From the NCBI GenBank assembly GCA_949292375.1, contig CASEZG010000001.1:1-60678 (forward strand): a stretch of 60,678 nt of DNA, given 5' to 3'. Position 1 is the stretch's first letter. Every line of letters begins with the position of its first letter. This document shows positions 55,951-60,678 of this stretch, in pieces. The notes beneath the pieces were generated by a model, which was given only the letters and a program-made list of their open reading frames with translations, was not told the origin of the DNA and searched no databases. A program made the translations under genes and the position numbers. The DNA is from an uncultured Pseudomonadota bacterium. GTDB taxonomy: Bacteria; Pseudomonadota; Alphaproteobacteria; RF32; CAG-239.

Positions 55951-56319
55951 ATGACAAAATTGGTTAATAAAGTCGTGGTTGTTAATGAGCGTCGTACAAG
56001 TATGCGACTCTGTCAAAGTGAATGGATGGCCTTAGAAAAAATTTGCCTTGATGAAGGGTTGTCCAGAAATCGACTGATAGAATTGGTTGAAAACTGTAGG
56101 CAGTCTTGTTTGGGGCTGACTTATTTGACCAGACTTTTTACCTTATTTTATTTTTATAATAAAGCGATTAAACCTGATAGGCTTTTGTCTAAGGATAAAG
56201 GGGAGAATCGCGTCAGACAGATGCTCAGTCTTCTGTGTTCCTCTAAAAACGCATCAGAACAAAAAGGATTATACCGACAATTAAAGCCGGTCCCCAATAA
56301 AGAATCGAAATCTTATTAG
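55951..56319 (+). CDS. Ribbon-helix-helix domain protein (RHH_4)
   Basis: 122 residues from ATG 55951. VVVNERRTSMRLCQSEWMAL with EKICLDEGLSRNRLIELVEN is an RHH_4-type DNA-binding fold found mainly in alphaproteobacteria. The last 25 residues are encoded in the overlap (77 bases) with the convergent gene at 56243-57340. Confidence 0.75.
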   Translation: MTKLVNKVVVVNERRTSMRLCQSEWMALEKICLDEGLSRNRLIELVENCRQSCLGLTYLTRLFTLFYFYNKAIKPDRLLSKDKGENRVRQMLSLLCSSKNASEQKGLYRQLKPVPNKESKSY

Positions 56320-57340
56320 TTTGTTTGTTGGCTTTTGCATATTTTCTTTCAATATGGCGAGACCAAAAGCTCTGGGGGTTTTCTTCTTTTTTTTCTGCAT
56401 AATAATTATTCATAGTTTCTGATACTTCTTGGTCTTGGGGTAAAAATGTTGTTTTCTTTTGATAGTTCTTTACATAAGGTTCAAAGGCTTTTTTAACAGA
56501 ACTTTCCGAACAGATTTGCGCAAGCTGGGCTCGCGCATATTTTAGTTTGCAGGAAATGATGTCTTGCGGCAATGGTCTATTGTGTAGTAAAGCCAAACAA
56601 TGTTCATCTGAAACTTTATGAACAGAATCGACCTCCGTAAAGGCTATTCTGGCTTGAGAATCGATGGCAACCTGATTGAAACCCAAAACAAAAAAGCCTT
56701 TTTCAAAAAGTTGTTTGGCAAAAAGTTTTGCTAATTTTTGACCGGCTTCAAGATTTAGCTTTGATGTTGTGGTAAAAGCCTCTTGGGAATCGACAATCCA
56801 TTCTTCTTTTGTTGTTTTTACCCAATCAGTCTGCAAGGGTATTATATCTGATGAAGCCGTCGTGAATTTTAAGACATCCTCTCTTTGTGCGGCATAAAGA
56901 CGCATATCTTCCGTTTCATTAAAACGATTTTGAAAATCTGAAAGTCCATCCTGATATTCTGAAAAGTCTTTTTCATATATTTCTTGTATAAGTTTCTGAA
57001 AAAATTGTTTTTGTGTTGAAGCATATGCCTTTTGCAAGACAGATGTTCCGGCTGTATAGTTTTGTTCTTTTTCCTTCCGGCAAAAAAAGACTCCGCTTTT
57101 GGCAAAAGCTAAAGCCGCCAGTTCCGAAACAATAATATTCGGTATGCTTGACTGATAGGCTTGTAAAAATTGCTCCAAGCGTTCTGATGCGGAAAGTTTT
57201 GAGTGCTTTACAAAAACTTTTGCCGGTTTTATAACTTTCTTAAACGAAATTAAATTCTCCGTTAAAAACAGAAGGTCATATCGAGCAAGCAATATGCTTA
57301 ATTTGAACTTTTGATAAAGATATGTCAGGCGGTTTATCAT
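56243..57340 (-). CDS. UbiB/ABC1-like protein, strongly diverged or decayed
   Basis: 365 residues. The order of weak matches follows UbiB: VIKPAKVFVKHSKLSASERL near 38 (KxGQ region), YEKDFSEYQDGLSDFQNRFN, DIIPLQTDWVKTTKEEW, LFEKGFFVLGFNQVAIDSQA where UbiB has GFFHADPHPGN, AFTEVDSVHKV where it has the DFG, and a C-terminal membrane helix WGPALIVGIILFVLM. The catalytic residues are missing. Position supports this: in alphaproteobacteria ubiB and ubiE sit next to mutM, divergent from it, exactly as here (24-base gap). ubiE itself is absent. If the call is wrong, it is a lineage-specific membrane-anchored protein. Confidence 0.5.
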   Translation of the reverse strand: MINRLTYLYQKFKLSILLARYDLLFLTENLISFKKVIKPAKVFVKHSKLSASERLEQFLQAYQSSIPNIIVSELAALAFAKSGVFFCRKEKEQNYTAGTSVLQKAYASTQKQFFQKLIQEIYEKDFSEYQDGLSDFQNRFNETEDMRLYAAQREDVLKFTTASSDIIPLQTDWVKTTKEEWIVDSQEAFTTTSKLNLEAGQKLAKLFAKQLFEKGFFVLGFNQVAIDSQARIAFTEVDSVHKVSDEHCLALLHNRPLPQDIISCKLKYARAQLAQICSESSVKKAFEPYVKNYQKKTTFLPQDQEVSETMNNYYAEKKEENPQSFWSRHIERKYAKANKQTNKISILYWGPALIVGIILFVLMRF

Positions 57341-57364
57341 CTATTGTTTCTTTGTGAGGTTTAT

Positions 57365-58204
57365 ATGCCGGAATTACCCGAAGTGGAAACCATAAAAAAC
57401 GCGCTCCTGAAAGCCGTTTATAAGGCTAATATAATAAGCGTGCGCATTTTCAACAACCGTTTTCGCAAAATAATCCCTGATGATTTTGCAAAAAGAATCG
57501 AGAAAGCAAAAATTATTACAATCTCGCGACGAGCCAAATATCTGCTTCTCGGGTTAGATAACGGCTTGAGCATCGTTTGGCACTTGGGAATGAGCGGAAA
57601 AATTAAAATTTTTGATAAGCTGCCGGAAAAACATGAAAAACACGACCATGTCGTTATTGAGACAGATAAATGTTTTTTGGTTTATAATGATGCGCGCCGC
57701 TTTGGTATGCTTGATTGTATCAAGACAAATGATTTAGAAAAGAATCCTATTTTTAGCCATGTTGGAATCGACCCCTTTGACACAAAATTAGACGCGCTGT
57801 TTTTATTTAATAAATTTCGAAACAAAAATACGCCGATTAAAATTACACTGCTTGACCAAAGTATTGTTAACGGAATTGGCAATATTTATGCTTCGGAAAT
57901 TCTTTTCGACGCCGGCATAAGTCCTTTAAGATTAACAGAATCCATAACCCTGAAGGAATGTGAAAAACTTGTATGCAGTATCAGAAAAATTTTACAAAAA
58001 GCCATTGATGCCGGCGGCTCAAGCATCCATGATTATAAAAAACCTGACGGAAGCTTGGGGTATTTTCAAAATATGCATTGTGTTTACAACAAAACAGGGC
58101 AAAAATGTCCTATGTGCACTTGTGATGTTTCAAAGACCGGCGGTATAAGAAAAATCGTTCAGGCCGGTCGGTCAACTTTTTATTGTTCGGTTAAACAAAA
58201 ATGA
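57365..58204 (+). CDS. mutM: Formamidopyrimidine-DNA glycosylase
   Basis: 279 residues from ATG 57365. PELPEVETIK with catalytic Pro1/Glu2 after Met removal, RRAKYLLLGL (Lys near 57), SIVNGIGNIYASEILF in the H2TH region, and a C-terminal finger CPMCTCDV...AGRSTFYCSVKQK. The finger keeps three cysteines; the usual last CxxC is CSVK, so the fourth zinc ligand is lysine. It removes oxidised purines such as 8-oxoguanine. The next gene starts inside its stop codon (ATGA). Confidence 0.95.
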   Translation: MPELPEVETIKNALLKAVYKANIISVRIFNNRFRKIIPDDFAKRIEKAKIITISRRAKYLLLGLDNGLSIVWHLGMSGKIKIFDKLPEKHEKHDHVVIETDKCFLVYNDARRFGMLDCIKTNDLEKNPIFSHVGIDPFDTKLDALFLFNKFRNKNTPIKITLLDQSIVNGIGNIYASEILFDAGISPLRLTESITLKECEKLVCSIRKILQKAIDAGGSSIHDYKKPDGSLGYFQNMHCVYNKTGQKCPMCTCDVSKTGGIRKIVQAGRSTFYCSVKQK

Positions 58205-58587
58205 TGATGACAATGAAAAATAAAATTTGTTTTTTCGCTGCGACTCTGGCTGTTTTGTTCGGCTTGAGTTTCTCTGCCAAAGCTGCTTCCTTTTTGGAGG
58301 GGTATGAGGATATTCCGATTATGAAGGGACTCCAACAAATTAAGAATGATAATTTTTCTTTCGGAAATGAAGAGGCTCGTTTGGTCGAAGCTGTTTTGAC
58401 CGGATCAAAAGTCGGATTTAAAAGTGTTAAAAAATTCTATGTCGATACTCTGCCACAACTCGGATGGTCTTATCAAGGGCAAAGAAGAAACAGTTTGCTT
58501 TTTTATCGCGAGGGCGAGGCTTTGGAAATCGTTAAAGAATCGACAAAGCCGTTGAATGTTCGTTTTACCATTAAAAATCAGATTTAG
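58201..58587 (+). CDS. Small exported protein, unknown function
   Basis: 128 residues. Signal peptide to about residue 28 (ending AKA). The mature part (YEDIPIMKGLQQIKNDNFSF, FYVDTLPQLGWSYQGQRRNS) looks like the small exported family that sits between mutM and echA in several alphaproteobacteria. Overlaps mutM by 4 bases. Function unknown. Confidence 0.75.
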   Translation: MMMTMKNKICFFAATLAVLFGLSFSAKAASFLEGYEDIPIMKGLQQIKNDNFSFGNEEARLVEAVLTGSKVGFKSVKKFYVDTLPQLGWSYQGQRRNSLLFYREGEALEIVKESTKPLNVRFTIKNQI

Positions 58588-58596
58588 GATAGAATT

Positions 58597-59355
58597 ATGG
58601 AATATAGCAATATTTTAGTCGAATCCAGAGAAAGCTTCGGCATTATCACACTTAATCGGCCACAAGCCATGAACTCCGTTAATCTAGAAATGCTGAAAGA
58701 ACTGGCTCAAGCCATTACGGATTTTGAAGCAAATGACAATATTAAGGTTATTGTCCTAAAGGGCGACGGCAAAAATTTTGCGGCGGGAATCGATATTAAA
58801 GAAGTTTTGGGCAACGGGAATCAAAAGTTTTTCGGTGTTGATGAAATGCAAAAATATTTCGGTATTTTTGAAAAATGCAGCAAGCCGCTTATTGCCGCCA
58901 TTGCCGGATATGCTCTGGGAATCGGCTGCGAGTTGGCTTTGGCCTGCGACATCATACTTGCCGCAGATAACGCTCGTTTCGGGCAACCGGAGCTCAGCTT
59001 GGGCGGCATCCCATCCTTCGGTGCAACACAGAGACTTACTAAAGCCTTGGGCAAAGCCAAAGCTATGGAAATGGTTTTGAGCGGAAGAGGAATGAATGCG
59101 GAAGAAGCTTTTGCGGCGGGACTCGTCAGCAGGATTGTACCTTTGGTTGATTTGTATGACGATGCTTTTAAAACAGCCGCGAGAATTTCTTCTCAGCCGC
59201 TTAATGCCTTGAGGACAGCAAAAGCCGTTGTTTTAGCCGCACAAAATATGCCGCTTCATGATGGAATCTTGCTTGAGAGAAACGCTTCAAAAAGTTGTTT
59301 GGCTGCAGATGATTTTAGAGAATCTCTAAAAAAATTCGCCAATGGTGAGCGTTAA
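58597..59355 (+). CDS. Enoyl-CoA hydratase/isomerase family protein
   Basis: 252 residues of the crotonase fold. NFAAGIDIKEVLG and the oxyanion segment GYALGIGCELALACDI contain the first catalytic Glu; FGQPELSLGGIPSFGATQRL contains the second. It should hydrate trans-2-enoyl-CoA in fatty-acid oxidation. The gene order mutM - small protein - echA - rpsT - dnaA is a conserved alphaproteobacterial block. Confidence 0.92.
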   Translation: MEYSNILVESRESFGIITLNRPQAMNSVNLEMLKELAQAITDFEANDNIKVIVLKGDGKNFAAGIDIKEVLGNGNQKFFGVDEMQKYFGIFEKCSKPLIAAIAGYALGIGCELALACDIILAADNARFGQPELSLGGIPSFGATQRLTKALGKAKAMEMVLSGRGMNAEEAFAAGLVSRIVPLVDLYDDAFKTAARISSQPLNALRTAKAVVLAAQNMPLHDGILLERNASKSCLAADDFRESLKKFANGER

Positions 59356-59401
59356 ACCTTGAAAAATGGCATAGAATCCGGCTTTTTTGCGAAATTAGGT
59401 A

Positions 59402-59431
59402 TTGACTTAGACAGACTTAAGAGTTTATAAA
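59402..59431 (+). promoter_or_regulatory. Candidate rpsT promoter
   Basis: TTGACT (59402-59407), 18 bases, TATAAA (59426-59431), 53 bases before rpsT. Confidence 0.65.
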
Positions 59432-59483
59432 GCATATCAGAATTAAAAAATTGTCATAACTATTTAATACAGGATAAAGAAAA

Positions 59484-59744
59484 ATGGCCAATCATAAATC
59501 GGCAAAAACAAGAATTAACAGAAACAATAAAAGAAGCATCATCAATGGTGCTCGCAGAAGTCGTGTTCGCACTTTCGTAAAAAAGGTTAATGCGGCTATT
59601 TTGGAAAACAACAAAGAAGCTGCAAAGGCTGCTTTGATTGTTGCTGAGTCTGAGTTGATGAGAGCTGCTCAAAAGGGCGTTCTGCCGAAGAATACTGCTT
59701 CTCGTACGGTTTCTCGTCTTTCTGCCAAAATTAAAGCTCTGTAA
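59484..59744 (+). CDS. rpsT: 30S ribosomal protein S20
   Basis: 86 residues. MANHKSAKTRINRNNKRSII, very basic, helical, with the usual KGVLPKNTASRTVSRLSAKI end. It binds 16S rRNA during early 30S assembly. AAAGAAAAATGG start context with AGGATAAAG upstream. Confidence 0.97.
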   Translation: MANHKSAKTRINRNNKRSIINGARRSRVRTFVKKVNAAILENNKEAAKAALIVAESELMRAAQKGVLPKNTASRTVSRLSAKIKAL

Positions 59745-59770
59745 TCGCTTATTACAAGTAGTTTTTTGTA

Positions 59771-59825
59771 ACGCAAACTGATGGTTGCTCTCTTATATGA
59801 GAGATTGTCGGTTTGCGTTTTTTTG
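59771..59825 (+). terminator. rpsT terminator
   Basis: Outer stem ACGCAAACTGA / TCGGTTTGCGT (one G-T), inner stem CTCTC / GAGAG, then TTTTTT. Confidence 0.8.
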
Positions 59826-59889
59826 TGCGAAAATCGGCAGAATCTAAGCGACTCTGCAAGAATCTTCTGTCAAGAAAATTAATTGCAAT

Positions 59890-59904
59890 GTTCGATGAAT
59901 GTTC
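59890..59904 (+). promoter_or_regulatory. LexA-type box GTTC-N7-GTTC
   Basis: GTTC-GATGAAT-GTTC is an exact match to the alphaproteobacterial SOS box. It sits in the 576-base gap between rpsT and dnaA, 417 bases before the dnaA start, with no gene directly behind it. One or two chance matches are expected in a 60-kb window on both strands, so it is only a candidate. Confidence 0.35.
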
Positions 59905-60052
59905 TGTTGTAATTATTTTTTTTTGATTTTACTATCCAGACAAATTCGGATGAAAGTTGATTGAAGCTTTTATCAGAATCCACTCTAAAATTAATACCCG
60001 ACAGATTGCAAAAATTGGGGAACAATCTTTAAGTATTATAAAAAGAGTTTCT

Positions 60053-60100
60053 GCTTTCTTTCGAAAGCGACACTTTTGATAAATTCAAAAGCGGCTTTTT
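60053..60100 (+). other. Two adjacent small hairpins ending in a T-run, upstream of dnaA
   Basis: GCTTTC-TTTC-GAAAGC (60053-60068) and CTTTTGA-TAAAT-TCAAAAG (60073-60091), followed by CGGCTTTTT. This would be the end of a small RNA or a transcription stop in the leader region. The AT-rich stretch 59828-60052 holds no gene that can be supported. Confidence 0.35.
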
Positions 60101-60215
60101 GGTAAATATCATATGATGCTTTTGAGATTTGTTGATTTTGTCTTGAGAGATGGCAGCTAATGCAAGGGGCAAGATGCTCTCTTTGAGAAAGTCTTGCAGC
60201 GTGGGCATCCTGAAT

Positions 60216-60233
60216 GACATAACATGTTATGTC
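60216..60233. promoter_or_regulatory. Perfect 18-bp palindrome upstream of dnaA
   Basis: GACATAACATGTTATGTC, identical on both strands, 87 bases before the dnaA start. Its length and symmetry suggest a dimeric repressor site for dnaA. Confidence 0.6.
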
Positions 60234-60320
60234 GTTACCAGAAAAGATAATGTCTTTTATGCGCAGATTTCAGATGTTCGTGCTATTGTTTTTAGTGATT
60301 TTATTATATGGGGAGATATG

Positions 60321-60678
60321 ATGGCTGAAGAAGCAATAAACAACAACAGTTCTGTTCAGGAGCAATGGGGACAGATCTGCAGCCAGTTGAAAGTTGAAGT
60401 AGGGGAAACAGCTTTTGACAGTTGGTTAAAGCCACTGACACCGGGTGCTTTTAACGATGGAATCATGAATATTTGTGTTCCGACCCGATTTATGAGAAAC
60501 TGGGTGATTACGCATTATAGCGACCGCATCCACAAAATTTGGGAGAAAAAGAATCCGGCCATTAAAAGCGTCAACTTTGTTGTTCAGGCCGTCCAAGATG
60601 AAACTAAAGGACTTTATAATCCTTCTTGCCGTTCTTTGCTGAAAAAGATTTCTTCAAGTCCGGCTCCGCAAAATATTT
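60321..60678 (+). CDS. dnaA: Chromosomal replication initiator DnaA (3' end outside the window)
   Basis: The first 119 codons are present, from ATG 60321 with GGGGAG 6 bases upstream (ATG 60318 is less well spaced). Domain I is clear: EQWGQICSQLKVEVGETAFD, SWLKPLTPGAFNDG, VPTRFMRNWVITHYSDRIHK. Domain II begins near KSVNFVVQAVQDE; the AAA+ and DNA-binding domains lie beyond the edge. It starts chromosome replication at oriC. No clear DnaA boxes (TTATNCACA) were found in the 576 bases upstream, so oriC is probably elsewhere. Confidence 0.97.
   Translation, partial: MAEEAINNNSSVQEQWGQICSQLKVEVGETAFDSWLKPLTPGAFNDGIMNICVPTRFMRNWVITHYSDRIHKIWEKKNPAIKSVNFVVQAVQDETKGLYNPSCRSLLKKISSSPAPQNI

Noticed and set aside
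60029..60220. 63-codon frame on the minus strand before dnaA
   Set aside because: Its start codon lies in the palindrome, no ribosome site is present, and the sequence resembles nothing known; the palindrome and hairpins explain the region better.
59745..60320. Possible oriC next to dnaA
   Set aside because: No convincing TTATNCACA boxes or 13-mer-like array were found; in alphaproteobacteria oriC often lies elsewhere.

Overview
The window comes from a low-GC alphaproteobacterium. The evidence is the gene order mutM - small exported protein - enoyl-CoA hydratase - rpsT - dnaA at the right end, the ES1/ElbB, ELM1 (DUF1022) and alphaproteobacterial ribbon-helix-helix families, IHF-beta, and heat-shock promoters of the CTTG-N18-CYTATNT type. 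The AT-rich composition, a rhodoquinone-type methyltransferase and the lineage-specific secreted proteins fit a host-associated, probably gut, oxygen-limited lifestyle. This is inference; no species can be named from the sequence alone.

Left end (1-12.5 kb): a truncated cysteine-rich protein gene, then a minus-strand block (nitroreductase, DUF1349 protein, CbpA-like co-chaperone, a lipoprotein and a small exported protein), an ELM1-family gene, and a tight minus-strand operon joining an exported protein, rsmE, a NarL-type response regulator, an Hpt protein and an RquA-like methyltransferase. After cmk and rpsA comes a second copy of the cysteine-rich gene, which carries a frameshift and is flanked by two copies of an 82-bp intergenic repeat.

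Middle (12.5-41 kb): gltX, elbB, an M16 peptidase with ispH, an AlbA_2 protein, rnhA, a DsbD/ScsB-type reductase, yqgE, an M23 endopeptidase and tRNA-Asp. The tRNA is followed by a repeat-rich tail that duplicates its own 3' end and terminator. Next come lineage-specific small proteins, dnaK, a Gfo/Idh/MocA oxidoreductase, a thymidine/AMP phosphorylase, a 1239-residue protein of unknown function, dnaJ, a run of small unknown genes including a paralogous pair, a GH108-type muramidase and a Cro/C1-type regulator. dnaK, dnaJ and the CbpA-like gene lie far apart but share one promoter pattern, CTTGCN-N16-CCTAWAT.

Right end (41-60.7 kb): accD, lapA, ihfB, rmuC and accA; a membrane protein followed by yejA and yejB without yejE/yejF nearby; two anchored helical-repeat proteins around a degenerate endonuclease/exonuclease/phosphatase-fold protein; a LonB-like protease; a low-molecular-weight phosphatase homologue lacking its general acid; a J-domain protein; an apparently decayed UbiB-like protein; and the mutM-echA-rpsT-dnaA segment, with a 576-bp regulatory-looking gap before dnaA.

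The best candidates for something undescribed are the mosaic cysteine-rich secreted protein pair, the phosphorelay-rhodoquinone operon, the 1239-residue protein with the small-gene cassette beside it, and the decayed enzymes (UbiB-like, LMW-PTP, EEP) that kept their place in the genome.
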